Assembly: GCF_018617385.1 (NCBI RefSeq)
Contig: NZ_JACSKA010000001.1
Span: 1,054,001 to 1,118,000, forward strand
Length of the DNA stretch: 64,000 nucleotides
Direction: 5' to 3'
Source of the DNA: Exiguobacterium sp018617385
GTDB lineage: Bacteria > Bacillota > Bacilli > Exiguobacteriales > Exiguobacteriaceae
Shown here: one piece after another, positions 33,069-41,953 of the stretch
How positions within the stretch are numbered: position 1 is the first letter of the stretch
Layout: every line of letters starts with the position of its first letter
The notes under the pieces: generated by a model
Database searches by the model: none
Seen by the model: the letters and a program-made list of their open reading frames with translations, nothing else
Told to the model about the DNA's origin: nothing
Program-made: the position numbers and the translations under genes

Positions 33069-33440
33069 TTGACTAGAATGCCCGAAGACGCTCTGTTCAA
33101 TGAAGAAAAACTAGCAGAGCTCCACCAAATCGCAAACGGAAACATGGATTTTTTAAATAAAATTGCAACCACATATATTCAGCAGTTCGAGGCGAAGTAT
33201 CCTGAACTGCAATCGGCAGTCGAGGCGAAAGACTTTTCTCGTGTCGAGCAACTCGCCCATTTATTAAAAGGGGCCTCCTATTCAGTTGGTCTAGAACAGA
33301 CGGCCCTTCTTTTCCACGACCTCGAAGTGGCTGGAGAAAACGCACATCTAGACGGAGCAAACGAGACGTTGGCAACCATCGAATCGCATAGTAAACGATT
33401 TTTAAGCGAGTGGAATACGCATTTCGAACAACTCACATAA
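33069..33440 (+). CDS. Orphan histidine phosphotransfer (Hpt) protein
   Basis: A 123-residue single-domain Hpt protein. The phosphorylated histidine is His64 in QLAHLLKGASYSVG, the canonical H-x-L-K-G-x-S/A motif, in a four-helix bundle; ETLATIESHSKRFLSEW forms the last helix. TTG at 33069 is five bases from GGAGGGG; the next ATG at 33078 is too far. Hpt proteins carry phosphate between receiver domains of hybrid kinases and response regulators. They are uncommon as free proteins in Bacillota. The nearest receivers are in the REC-PP2C protein and CheV. Confidence 0.87.
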   Translation: MTRMPEDALFNEEKLAELHQIANGNMDFLNKIATTYIQQFEAKYPELQSAVEAKDFSRVEQLAHLLKGASYSVGLEQTALLFHDLEVAGENAHLDGANETLATIESHSKRFLSEWNTHFEQLT

Positions 33441-33475
33441 AAAAGTTTGCGACCGAGATGTCGCAAACTTTTTTA
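33440..33475. terminator. Bidirectional terminator between hpt and cheV
   Basis: Perfect 15-base arms AAAAAAGTTTGCGAC and GTCGCAAACTTTTTT with a six-base loop lie between convergent genes. Confidence 0.92.
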
Positions 33476-34357
33476 TTATCCTACAAATTCATCAAGCGTC
33501 GCAATCAACATTCCGATTTCAGGTTTCGTGATTTGAGCGTTCGCACCGACGGCTTCCCCTTTATGTTTCAAGTCATCCGAGATGAGTGACGAGAAGATGA
33601 TGATTGGAAGCGTTGCATAGCGGTCCATCTCACGGAGGCGCTTCGTCAAATGAAGTCCATCCATCTGTGGCATCTCAATGTCGGTGATGAGGAGGTCGCA
33701 TTCGACGCCTTCTTGTTCAAACGCATCGAGTGCCTCTTTCCCGTTATTGAAGACTGTTGTATTGAAGTATCCCGCGTCATCCAACGTGTCGAGAATCAGT
33801 GTGCGGAGCATCTCTGAATCTTCAGCAATCCAAATATTCTTGTTCGAGCGCTCACGAGCACCGAGTCGCTTCACAGATTCGCGAGCCATGATGTCTTTAC
33901 GTGACAACTCGAGCGCGATTCGCTCGTAGTCGAGCAAGATGATCATCTGGTCACCTGTTTTGACGACACCGTTCGTGATGCCTTGAACGCCACGTGCGAG
34001 ATCGGACGGCGTGTCAATCTGTTCCCAAGAGATGCGTTTGATCTCGGTCACCTGGTCGACACGAAGAACCGACTTCTCACCGTTGAACTCGCAGACAATC
34101 AAACGATCATCACTTCCGACTTCACGCGGATGGCTGATGACCATCGGAAGGTCGATCACGGTCATGACCTCACCGCGCAACTCGATTAACCCCATGATGG
34201 CTTCCGGTGTACCTGGGAGTGGCGTCAATGGAAGCATCGTGATAATTTCACGTACTTTCATGACATTGATGCCGAACAAGAACGGTCCAGCTTGGAAAAT
34301 CACGATTTCAAGTTCGTTCGTTCCTGCTTCAAGTAAAATATTATGATCAGTGCTCAA
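33476..34357 (-). CDS. cheV: Chemotaxis coupling protein CheV
   Basis: A 293-residue protein with an N-terminal CheW domain (about 10-155, with IVIFQAGPFLFGINVMKVRE, LPGTPEAIMGLIELRG and GVVKTGDQMIILLDYERI) and a C-terminal receiver domain (about 170-293; WIAEDSE, phosphoacceptor in LLITDIEMPQMDG, ITKPEIG). It couples chemoreceptors to CheA and takes part in adaptation. The start is TTG seven bases behind GGAGGG. The gene stands alone, away from a chemotaxis operon, as is usual for cheV. Implies the organism is motile. Confidence 0.92.
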   Translation of the reverse strand: MSTDHNILLEAGTNELEIVIFQAGPFLFGINVMKVREIITMLPLTPLPGTPEAIMGLIELRGEVMTVIDLPMVISHPREVGSDDRLIVCEFNGEKSVLRVDQVTEIKRISWEQIDTPSDLARGVQGITNGVVKTGDQMIILLDYERIALELSRKDIMARESVKRLGARERSNKNIWIAEDSEMLRTLILDTLDDAGYFNTTVFNNGKEALDAFEQEGVECDLLITDIEMPQMDGLHLTKRLREMDRYATLPIIIFSSLISDDLKHKGEAVGANAQITKPEIGMLIATLDEFVG

Positions 34358-34466
34358 TGGTAGTCCCTCCTATTTCACGTACTCTCATCTTTACTATCGG
34401 TATCCGATCGATGAATCTACAGTAAAAATAGTGTCAACTCTCATCAGAATTCACAAAAAGTTTCAT

Positions 34467-34504
34467 AGTAACCGTTTACATCTCATAAACTGAATCGTTA
34501 TAGT
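34467..34504 (+). promoter_or_regulatory. gapN promoter overlapped by a catabolite-response element
   Basis: TTTACA (34475-34480) and TATAGT (34499-34504) are spaced by 18 bases. On the minus strand, 34481-34467 reads ATGTAAACGGTTACT, which fits every position of the relaxed cre consensus WTGNAANCGNWNNCW and covers the -35 element. CcpA binding there would block transcription when preferred sugars are present. Confidence 0.5.
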
Positions 34505-34579
34505 TGTCCAATGGAAAAAAATCTGCATACAATGGGGTTGGCAACGAGATATTACAGCTTACTCAGGAGGCAGATAGAG

Positions 34580-36016
34580 ATGATGAGTATGAACACATAT
34601 CCATATTTATTGAATGGTCAATGGCAGGAATCTTCAAGCAACGAAACGATTGAACTCGTTTCACCATATAAAGACGAAGTCGTAGGTCGCGTTCAAGCGA
34701 TGTCACGCGATGAAGTCGATGAAGCCATCCATGGCGCAAAACGTGCACAACAAGAATGGGCGGCGCTTCCGGTCAACAAGCGCGCTGAATTGTTGTACGC
34801 ATGGGCAGAAAAACTCGAAGAACGCGTGGATGAGATTGGTCAAATCATCATGCAAGAAGTCGGGAAAAACTTGAACGATGCGAAGAAGGAAGTCGTGCGG
34901 ACGGCGGAAATCATTCGTTATACGGCAGAGGAAGGAATTCGCTTCAATGGTGGATTCATGCAAGGCGATTCATTCCCAGGTGGCTCGAAAAACAAGATGG
35001 CCATCATCAAGAAAGAAGCGCTTGGTGTCGTCCTCGCGATTTCACCATTTAACTACCCGGTAAACTTAGCAGCTGCTAAAATTGCGCCGGCGCTCGTCAC
35101 AGGAAATGCGGTCGTTTTCAAACCAGCGACTCAAGGTGCGATCAGCGGAATCAAGATGGTCGAGGCACTTCACGATGCAGGTCTTCCAAAAGGCCTCTTG
35201 AACCTCGTGACAGGTCGCGGTTCGGTCATCGGTGACTACTTGACTTCACACCCAGGGGTCGACATGATCACGTTCACAGGTGGAACGGGTACGGGTCAAC
35301 ACTTGTCACAACAAGCGTCAATGGTGCCGGTCGTACTCGAACTCGGTGGAAAAGACCCGGCCCTCGTCTTAGAGGATGCAGACTTGACGTTAGCAGCTGA
35401 CCAAATTGTCAGCGGAGCGTTCTCATATTCAGGTCAACGTTGTACAGCAATCAAGCGTGTCTTCGTCCTTGAAGATCAAGCGGATGAGCTCGTCGACATG
35501 TTGAAAGAACGCGTCTCGAAACTTTCAGTCGGTTCACCGGAAGAGAACAGCTTCATCGTTCCTTTAGTTGATGCGAAGACGACGGATTACGTACAAGGAT
35601 TGATTGACGACGCCGTCACTAAAAAAGCAACGGTCGTTTACGGCAATAAGCGTGAAGGAAACTTGCTTCACCCGACATTGCTTGATCACGTGACGACAGA
35701 TATGCGTGTCGCATGGGAAGAACCGTTCGGACCGGTCCTCCCGGTCATCCGTGTAAAATCACTCGACGAGATGATCGCACTTACAAATGAATCGGAGTTC
35801 GGTCTTCAGGCGAGCGTCTTCACACAAAACGTCAATAGCGCCTTCACAGTCGCTGACAAGTTAGAAGTCGGAACGGTTCAAGTGAACGGACGAACAGAAC
35901 GCGGACCAGACCACTTCCCATTCATCGGTGTGAAACAATCAGGACTCGGTGTTCAAGGAATCGGACGTAGCCTCGAGACGATGACACGTGATAAAGTAAC
36001 GGTCATCAACCTATAA
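34580..36016 (+). CDS. gapN: NADP-dependent non-phosphorylating glyceraldehyde-3-phosphate dehydrogenase
   Basis: A 478-residue aldehyde dehydrogenase of the GapN class. It oxidises glyceraldehyde 3-phosphate straight to 3-phosphoglycerate and makes NADPH instead of ATP. The family signature is SYSGQRCTAIKRV with catalytic Cys288; the general-base Glu lies in VLELGGKDPALVL and the NADP region in SPFNYPVN and FTGGTGTGQ. The ATG at 34580 was chosen, nine bases from GGAGG; a frame open from 34511 extends into the promoter leader. The gene is monocistronic with its own terminator. Confidence 0.9.
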   Translation: MMSMNTYPYLLNGQWQESSSNETIELVSPYKDEVVGRVQAMSRDEVDEAIHGAKRAQQEWAALPVNKRAELLYAWAEKLEERVDEIGQIIMQEVGKNLNDAKKEVVRTAEIIRYTAEEGIRFNGGFMQGDSFPGGSKNKMAIIKKEALGVVLAISPFNYPVNLAAAKIAPALVTGNAVVFKPATQGAISGIKMVEALHDAGLPKGLLNLVTGRGSVIGDYLTSHPGVDMITFTGGTGTGQHLSQQASMVPVVLELGGKDPALVLEDADLTLAADQIVSGAFSYSGQRCTAIKRVFVLEDQADELVDMLKERVSKLSVGSPEENSFIVPLVDAKTTDYVQGLIDDAVTKKATVVYGNKREGNLLHPTLLDHVTTDMRVAWEEPFGPVLPVIRVKSLDEMIALTNESEFGLQASVFTQNVNSAFTVADKLEVGTVQVNGRTERGPDHFPFIGVKQSGLGVQGIGRSLETMTRDKVTVINL

Positions 36017-36030
36017 TACGAATCATTCAT

Positions 36031-36056
36031 GAGGGAGAGACATCTCCCTCTTTTTT
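36031..36056 (+). terminator. Terminator of gapN
   Basis: Eight-base arms GAGGGAGA and TCTCCCTC, loop of four, followed by six T. Confidence 0.88.
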
Positions 36057-36124
36057 GTTTGATTGAAAACGCATCTTTCAGACGGGTATAATGGAGAAAG
36101 ACAGGAAGAAGGGGTGGTGATGAC

Positions 36125-37099
36125 GTGGCAGACTGGATTTCAAGCCAATTGGCAAGACTCGATATTCCGACACCGTTCGAAGTCGGGAACGTGAACGTAT
36201 ATATCGTTGAACATATGAACCGCTTCTTCATGGTCGATTGTGGACCGGACACGGAAGAGGCGTGGATTTCGTTGAACCGTCAACTTGAAGAACTTGAACT
36301 TTCATTGGCGGATATCGACTTTTTATTTTTGACGCATCATCATGCGGATCATGCCGGACAAGCATGGCGTCTTCGCGACGCATCCATTCCTGTATACGGA
36401 CATGAAAAGCTCGTTCGCTACTTAGAGCAAACCCCAAACTTTTTGAAGCGGGGCAACCACTTTTTACATGAATTGGCCGTCTCGTTCGGGGCACCGGCTC
36501 CACTTGTGGAAAAATTACCAGACTATCGCGAAGCGCTTCGCTGGATTGGACCGACGACTGTCACGATGACGTTCGATGACGGGCAAGATTTGACGTCGGA
36601 TGGGGCGTGGCAGACAATCCATCTGCCTGGACATGCGAGTGACCAGCTCGGTTTGATTGGTCCCGGAGGAGTCTTAATTGCCGGAGACCATCTCATCGAC
36701 AAGGTCGAACCAAACCCGCTCATCGAACAACCATACGATGATGAAGGGTTCGCCTCACCCGTCATCCTCTATATCGATTCGCTAAAAAAATTACGTGGGA
36801 TCGATTTAAAGCTCGTCGTCAGCGGTCATGGTGAACCGATTCACCATCCGAATGACCTGATCGAGAGCCGGATTCGCCAGCGGTATGAGCGCAGTGAACA
36901 ATTGCTCGCCGAATGGGAAGATGGGCTCAGCGTTTTTGATTGGTCGATGAAGTTATATGGAAGAAAGATGCGACGTGGGCTGCCACTCGTCTTCAGTGAA
37001 GTGTTTGCAAGACTCAGTTTACTCGAGGAACGAGGCGACATCGAGAGACGTCGGGATGACCAAAAATGGATTTACACAAAGAAAGAAGTGATGTCGTGA
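36125..37099 (+). CDS. Metallo-beta-lactamase fold hydrolase, YqjP-like
   Basis: A 324-residue hydrolase. The metal site is FLTHHHADHAGQAW (about 78-91), with the downstream HLPGHASDQLGLI and GDHLIDKVEPNP, and VVSGHGEPI carrying the last His. The C-terminal 80 residues form a helical tail seen in the YqjP group, perhaps a winged-helix-like lid. The substrate is not known. It starts with GTG and overlaps the SDR gene by GTGA, the same pairing as yqjP-yqjQ in B. subtilis. Confidence 0.83.
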   Translation: MADWISSQLARLDIPTPFEVGNVNVYIVEHMNRFFMVDCGPDTEEAWISLNRQLEELELSLADIDFLFLTHHHADHAGQAWRLRDASIPVYGHEKLVRYLEQTPNFLKRGNHFLHELAVSFGAPAPLVEKLPDYREALRWIGPTTVTMTFDDGQDLTSDGAWQTIHLPGHASDQLGLIGPGGVLIAGDHLIDKVEPNPLIEQPYDDEGFASPVILYIDSLKKLRGIDLKLVVSGHGEPIHHPNDLIESRIRQRYERSEQLLAEWEDGLSVFDWSMKLYGRKMRRGLPLVFSEVFARLSLLEERGDIERRRDDQKWIYTKKEVMS

Positions 37100-37839
37100 A
37101 ACGGGTAGTCATTACTGGTGCGTCAAGCGGGCTCGGTGCCGCATTGGCGCATTCTTTTTATGAATCTGGTTACAACGTATTGTTGATTGGAAGAAACGAA
37201 GAACGATTAAAAAAGATTGCCACAACATGTGAAGGAGACTGGATGTGCGCGGATGTCGCGAAGTCAACCGCTCTCGTATACGATGTGACCGATCGGTTCG
37301 GGAAATTTGACGTATGGATCAACAATGCAGGCATGGCCGAATTTGATTTGGTGACCGATCAGTCGACGGATGTGATGGAGGAAACGATGCGTGTGAACGC
37401 GGTCGCGCCGATGCTGTTATCGCGAGATGTCGCTCGCGTAATGGAGCCCGAGGGCGTCATCGTCAACATCTGTTCACAGGCGGCAAAAGTACCGACACCG
37501 AAGTCAGCCGTCTACGCAGGGTCGAAGGCGGCGCTATTGCAGTTCTCAAACGCGCTTAGACTAGAGTTGAAGCCCCGTGGCATTCACGTCATGACGGTCA
37601 ATCCTGGACCGATTGCGACCCCGTTCTTTGATCGAGCTGATAAAAGTGGTACATATGCTGAAAGTGTTCAAAGGATCATGCTTGACCCGAAACGGTTGGC
37701 CGATGCGATTGTCAGAGGAAGTCGTAAGCGAAAACGTGAAATCAATGCGCCGTGGTGGATGAATGCAGGTGCGAATGTGTACGCAATCTGCCCAACCATG
37801 TTCGAAATGCTCGCAAAACGGGGATTTGAGAAAAAGTAA
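37096..37839 (+). CDS. Short-chain dehydrogenase, YqjQ-like
   Basis: A 247-residue SDR with the loop ITGASSGLGAALA, NNAGMAEFD, catalytic Ser in NICSQAAKVPTP, YAGSKAALLQF and PGPIATPFF. The GTG at 37096 overlaps the previous stop by four bases; an upstream ATG at 37066 has no better site. Substrate unknown. It precedes the ABC lipoprotein gene by 16 bases, with GGGGGAG between, so it may be co-transcribed with the transporter operon. Confidence 0.85.
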   Translation: MKRVVITGASSGLGAALAHSFYESGYNVLLIGRNEERLKKIATTCEGDWMCADVAKSTALVYDVTDRFGKFDVWINNAGMAEFDLVTDQSTDVMEETMRVNAVAPMLLSRDVARVMEPEGVIVNICSQAAKVPTPKSAVYAGSKAALLQFSNALRLELKPRGIHVMTVNPGPIATPFFDRADKSGTYAESVQRIMLDPKRLADAIVRGSRKRKREINAPWWMNAGANVYAICPTMFEMLAKRGFEKK

Positions 37840-37855
37840 ATAAAGGGGGAGAACG

Positions 37856-39031
37856 ATGAAAAAATGGAGAGTACTGCTCGCAACCGTCATGCTCACATTC
37901 GTAGCAGCGTGTGGGAATGATCAGGCAGTTGAGTTTTCGGACTCGTTTGAAAAAGCAGCGACGACGGCAGAAGGGTCGACCGTCAACCTATATATGTGGG
38001 GCGGGGACGAGGGCATTAACAGCTATATCGATGACTACGTGGCACCTCGCCTCGAGGAATCTTACAACATCGAATTGAACCGTGTCGCGATGGATACGGC
38101 CGAGTTCATTCGACAATTATCACTCGATAAGAAAGCGGACAGACAAGTCGGGACGATCGATGCCGTCTGGATCAATGGCGACAATTTCCGAAATGCGAAA
38201 GAGGCAGGTCTTCTTCGAGACGGATTGATGGAGCGTGTCCCGAACGCGGAGTTATTAAACGAAACGGCCCAACAATCAGATGCCGGCACCCCGACAGAGG
38301 ACTTGGAGCTCGCATGGGGGAATGTACAATTCATCTTGCATTACGATGCAGCGAAAGTGGATAATCCCCCTCAATCGTTTGAGGAACTACGTCGCTGGAC
38401 TGAAGACAATCCAGGTCGTTTCACGTATCCTGAAGTCACAGATTTCACGGGGAATGCATTCGTCCGCCATCTATTATATGAACGATATGGTGACGAGTTG
38501 GACCAAAAAGCGACCATTGAGGATTCGTTCTGGGACGACTTGAAAGCGTGGTCTCCGAATTTGTGGAAAGACGGACAAACGTATCCAAAGACGCTCGAAC
38601 AACTCGATCAGCTCTATGCATCAGGAGAAGTTTGGATGACGATGGGATTCAACGAACGCCGAGCCGAGGCGGAAGTGACGGAAGGAATCTTCCCGAAAGA
38701 GACACGCGCGCTCGTCCTCGATCACTCCATTGCCTCGACACACTTCTTAGCAGTCCCATTCAATGCCCCGAATCCAGATGGGGCGCTCGTTCTTCTCCAA
38801 GAACTGTTGTCTCCTGAAGCACAGCTCGTCAAACAAGGACCAGACTATTGGGGAGACGGCACATCACTCGACTTAACGAAGCTTGACGTGAATGACCAAC
38901 GCGCGTTTGAAGAACTAGGGGAGGGTGTCACGTACCCGGACTCGGAGCAGTTGCTCGAACGTTCGATTCCGGATTATGGACCGAATGTGATTGACATCGT
39001 CCGCGAGGAGTGGCCGCGTGTTGCGAAGTAG
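37856..39031 (+). CDS. YnjB-type ABC transporter substrate-binding lipoprotein
   Basis: A 391-residue solute-binding lipoprotein. The signal peptide MKKWRVLLATVMLTFVAAC has the lipobox before Cys19. NLYMWGGDEGINSYIDDYVA near the N-terminus, IDAVWINGDNFRNAKEAGLL and PTEDLELAWGNVQFIL match the group around E. coli YnjB (COG4134), whose ligand is unknown. This group is distantly like iron and thiamine binding proteins. It heads a tightly packed operon and overlaps the first permease gene by 14 bases. Confidence 0.8.
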   Translation: MKKWRVLLATVMLTFVAACGNDQAVEFSDSFEKAATTAEGSTVNLYMWGGDEGINSYIDDYVAPRLEESYNIELNRVAMDTAEFIRQLSLDKKADRQVGTIDAVWINGDNFRNAKEAGLLRDGLMERVPNAELLNETAQQSDAGTPTEDLELAWGNVQFILHYDAAKVDNPPQSFEELRRWTEDNPGRFTYPEVTDFTGNAFVRHLLYERYGDELDQKATIEDSFWDDLKAWSPNLWKDGQTYPKTLEQLDQLYASGEVWMTMGFNERRAEAEVTEGIFPKETRALVLDHSIASTHFLAVPFNAPNPDGALVLLQELLSPEAQLVKQGPDYWGDGTSLDLTKLDVNDQRAFEELGEGVTYPDSEQLLERSIPDYGPNVIDIVREEWPRVAK

Positions 39032-39791
39032 TGTCGCGGTGACGATCATGGTATCCCTTCTCCCGCTCGCTGCCCTCGTCTTTCTCGGCATAGAGGCAAC
39101 GGGAACGGATTGGGGCTCGCTTTTGACAGATGAGACGTGGCGCGATAGTTTCGTCACGACGCTTTATGTCGTTAGCGTGTCGACCATGTTATCGCTTGTG
39201 ATCGGGACATGGCTTGCAAGAACGGTCGTCAAAAAAGATTGGCGTTTCCTATCATCTGTACTCCGACTTCCGATGTTTGTTCCTCACATCGCTGCTGCAT
39301 ATCTGTTTTGGCTATTGTTCAGTGGGACGAACGGCATCGGATGGATTGAGGCGAACGAACGAGACTATGTCACAGTCATCCTGACCTACATATGGAAGGA
39401 GACACCGTTCGTCTTTTTAATGATGCTCGGGACATATGAGCAATTGAATCGGGGTTACGTCGAAATGGCGAAGACGCTCCAACTCTCTCCGTTTGACCAG
39501 TTCAAACATGGGGAGTTGCCGTTTTTGATGAAACCATTACTCGATTCGGCATGGATTCTAATCGCCTTTATCTCGTTCGCATACGAGGTTCCGGCATTGC
39601 TCGGCGTGACATACCCGAAACTCATCGGTGTCCTCGCATATGAACGACTGTCGACTGGACTCTATTTAGAGGCGACAGAGCCTTATGCTGTCGCCCTCAT
39701 TTGGACATGTCTTGTCGGATTCGGTGTATTCCTATCTTACGTATTGACCGCATCCATACGACGACGAATTGAACGTGGGGTGAGACGATGA
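39018..39791 (+). CDS. YnjC-type ABC permease, first subunit
   Basis: A 257-residue permease with six helices (IMVSLLPLAALVFLGI at the start; TLYVVSVSTMLSLVIGTWLA; PMFVPHIAAAYLFWLLF; and further ones near the end). The ATPase-contact loop is EMAKTLQLSPFDQFKHGELP. The GTG at 39018 lies seven bases from GAGGAG and overlaps the binding-protein gene. In E. coli the two permease halves are fused in one YnjC protein; here they are separate genes. Confidence 0.8.
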   Translation: MLRSSVAVTIMVSLLPLAALVFLGIEATGTDWGSLLTDETWRDSFVTTLYVVSVSTMLSLVIGTWLARTVVKKDWRFLSSVLRLPMFVPHIAAAYLFWLLFSGTNGIGWIEANERDYVTVILTYIWKETPFVFLMMLGTYEQLNRGYVEMAKTLQLSPFDQFKHGELPFLMKPLLDSAWILIAFISFAYEVPALLGVTYPKLIGVLAYERLSTGLYLEATEPYAVALIWTCLVGFGVFLSYVLTASIRRRIERGVRR

Positions 39792-40495
39792 TTCGGCGAG
39801 GGCTTCTCATCTGTTTGACGTTCATCCCGTTTATCAGCCTCTTTTTCGTAGTCCCGACAATCGAAATCGAGAACAGCATGGCAATCGTTCATACGATCGG
39901 ATTAATCGTGATTTTATCTGGGATCAACGTGTGGCTCGCGATGATGTGTGCGTGGTGGCTACTGTGGACAGATTCCAAATGGAAACATGTCATCGAATGG
40001 CTCGTCTTTTTACCATTGTTCATTCCGATGCTGGCCACATTGTTTGGCCTCTATCTGATCTTGGCGGAAGCTGGTCTGATTGGGACGTATGTCGGCGTCA
40101 CCCTTGCTCTGCTCGTCGTGACGATTCCCTACTCAATCCGCCTCGCCTACAACGGAATGGCGGTCATCGGTCGACCACTTTTGGAACAAGCTCGGATTCT
40201 GCCATCGAGACGGCGAGTCATCTACGTGTTGTATCCGCTCTTTTCTAGATTGATGCGGACCATCGTGTTGTTCACGACCGTCATTTTGCTCAGTCAATTC
40301 GCGCTGATCCAGTTGATTGGTGCAGGATTGATTCCGACCGTGACGACAGAACTGTATCAATCTTATGCGGGAAACAACCGTGGTCTCGCTCTCTCGAACA
40401 CATGGATGCTCATCCTATTCCCTGTTCTCCTCTATTTCCTGCTCTCAGGATGGGATCGGTATATGGTGCGCATGCTGAAAGGACGTCTTCAATGA
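39788..40495 (+). CDS. YnjC-type ABC permease, second subunit
   Basis: A 235-residue permease with about six helices (LLICLTFIPFISLFFVVPTI; IGLIVILSGINVWLAMMCAW; VFLPLFIPMLATLFGLYLIL; LLALLVVTIPYSIRLAYNGM). The coupling loop is LLEQARILPSRRRVIYVLYP, where the usual EAA…G glycine is Pro/Ser. It overlaps both the preceding permease (ATGA) and the following ATPase (ATGA), so all are translated together. It is the counterpart of the C-terminal half of E. coli YnjC. Confidence 0.8.
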   Translation: MIRRGLLICLTFIPFISLFFVVPTIEIENSMAIVHTIGLIVILSGINVWLAMMCAWWLLWTDSKWKHVIEWLVFLPLFIPMLATLFGLYLILAEAGLIGTYVGVTLALLVVTIPYSIRLAYNGMAVIGRPLLEQARILPSRRRVIYVLYPLFSRLMRTIVLFTTVILLSQFALIQLIGAGLIPTVTTELYQSYAGNNRGLALSNTWMLILFPVLLYFLLSGWDRYMVRMLKGRLQ

Positions 40496-41370
40496 GTTTG
40501 AATGTACTAAATCTATATAAACAATTTGGAACGAAACAAATACTAAATGGGGTCGATTTCGAGGTTAAACCTCACGACATTCACGCAATCGTCGGGGTGA
40601 GTGGTTCAGGGAAATCGACGATTCTACGAATCATCGCAGGTCTTGAGTCGACTGACAGCGGCGACGTGAAATGGAATCACCGTTCTTTAATCCATATCCC
40701 TGCGCATAAACGGCGCGTGACGATGCTATCGCAAACGGCATTATTGTTCCCGCATTTGACAGTCGGAGAGAATGTCACGCTCGTGACCCGAGAACGTTCT
40801 CGTAAGCAGGCGGAACATTGGTTACGAGTCGTTCAACTCGGTGATCGATATGATGCCGAGATACACGAACTGTCTGGTGGCGAACAGCAACGGGTCAGTC
40901 TTGCCCGAGCTTTAGCGGCTGAACCAGAACTACTGTTGTTAGATGAACCCTTTACAAACCTTGATCCGAAACTCAAGCTCGACTTGCAACGTTTTATCCG
41001 GGATTTAGTGAAAGAACTCAACCTGACGGCGGTATTGGTCACTCATGATCGGGAAGAAGCGATGCTCATGGCAGACCAAGTGACGCTGATTGAAGGGGGC
41101 AAGGTCACGCGTACAGGGACGGTAGCGGATTTATACTCTACCGCCCCTGGATTCGGTGACTTTGTCATGCTCGATGGAGAACTGCGACCGCTGTCTGAAG
41201 TGGAAGTATCCGAGACGACTGGTATATCGGTTCAGTTGATGAAGAAAATTTATCGATTCGGTCAATGTTTCGGAGAATATCAGTTCGAAGATGGACGATC
41301 CGTCATGTTACCGACGCGTGAATCGTACCAAACTGGAATGATTTATCGCATTAAACGAAAGGAGGAATAA
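40492..41370 (+). CDS. YnjD-type ABC transporter ATPase
   Basis: A 292-residue ATPase. Walker A GVSGSGKST (about 37-45), Q-loop LSQTALLFPHLTVGEN, signature ELSGGEQQRVSLARAL, Walker B LLLLDEPFTNLDP and H-loop LVTHDREEAM are intact. About 60 residues after the nucleotide domain (from MLDGELRPL on) form a small accessory domain. The ATG at 40492 overlaps the permease stop and has AAAGGA eight bases upstream; a longer frame opening at 40402 is read-through. Confidence 0.85.
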   Translation: MSLNVLNLYKQFGTKQILNGVDFEVKPHDIHAIVGVSGSGKSTILRIIAGLESTDSGDVKWNHRSLIHIPAHKRRVTMLSQTALLFPHLTVGENVTLVTRERSRKQAEHWLRVVQLGDRYDAEIHELSGGEQQRVSLARALAAEPELLLLDEPFTNLDPKLKLDLQRFIRDLVKELNLTAVLVTHDREEAMLMADQVTLIEGGKVTRTGTVADLYSTAPGFGDFVMLDGELRPLSEVEVSETTGISVQLMKKIYRFGQCFGEYQFEDGRSVMLPTRESYQTGMIYRIKRKEE

Positions 41371-41371
41371 T

Positions 41372-41953
41372 ATGCTCGATACGTATGGAAGTCGTTACGT
41401 TCAACCCGTCATCGAACGAGGAGCGAATCGATTGCTCAAATGGAATTTCACGCCGAACGAAGTGACAGTACTTGGAGGCATTATCGGGATTTCGACCGGT
41501 ATCTTTATCTATAATGATATGCACTGGACTGCCGTCATCTTACTGTGGCTATCTGGCTTGTTCGATGTTATAGATGGGACGATGGCTCGAAAATCGAAGA
41601 CGAGTGGGTTTGGAACGGTGCTTGATCTCGTTCTGGACCGATTTGTCGAATTGTCGGTCGTGATTGCCCTCGCCCTTCGTTATCCAGAATATATGCCTAT
41701 TTTTCTCATTCTGATTGCTTCATTTGTGATCGCCATGACACTGTTCCTAGCTGTCGGTGCGAGCAGTTCGAAGCGCTCAGAGAAGACGTTTTACTATCAG
41801 CCGGGAATTATCGAGCGAACAGAGTGCTTCATCTTGTTCACGTTGATGATTCTCTTTCCGAACTGGGTCGGCGGGATTGCGCTTATCTTTTTATTGCTTG
41901 AAGTCATGACGATCACACAACGATTCATTGAAGCGCGGAGAATTTTGCGATGA
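41372..41953 (+). CDS. CDP-alcohol phosphatidyltransferase family protein (YnjF-like)
   Basis: A 193-residue membrane enzyme with about five to six helices. The family motif is in DVIDGTMARKSKTSGFG followed by LDLVLDR: D-x2-D-G-x2-A-R, then G-x3-D-x3-D. The gap between A-R and G is 7 rather than the usual 8. Such enzymes move a phosphatidyl or related group from a CDP-linked donor to an alcohol. In E. coli a homologue, ynjF, is likewise in the operon with ynjBCD, so the link to this transporter is probably functional. AAAGGAGGAATA precedes the start. Confidence 0.82.
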   Translation: MLDTYGSRYVQPVIERGANRLLKWNFTPNEVTVLGGIIGISTGIFIYNDMHWTAVILLWLSGLFDVIDGTMARKSKTSGFGTVLDLVLDRFVELSVVIALALRYPEYMPIFLILIASFVIAMTLFLAVGASSSKRSEKTFYYQPGIIERTECFILFTLMILFPNWVGGIALIFLLLEVMTITQRFIEARRILR

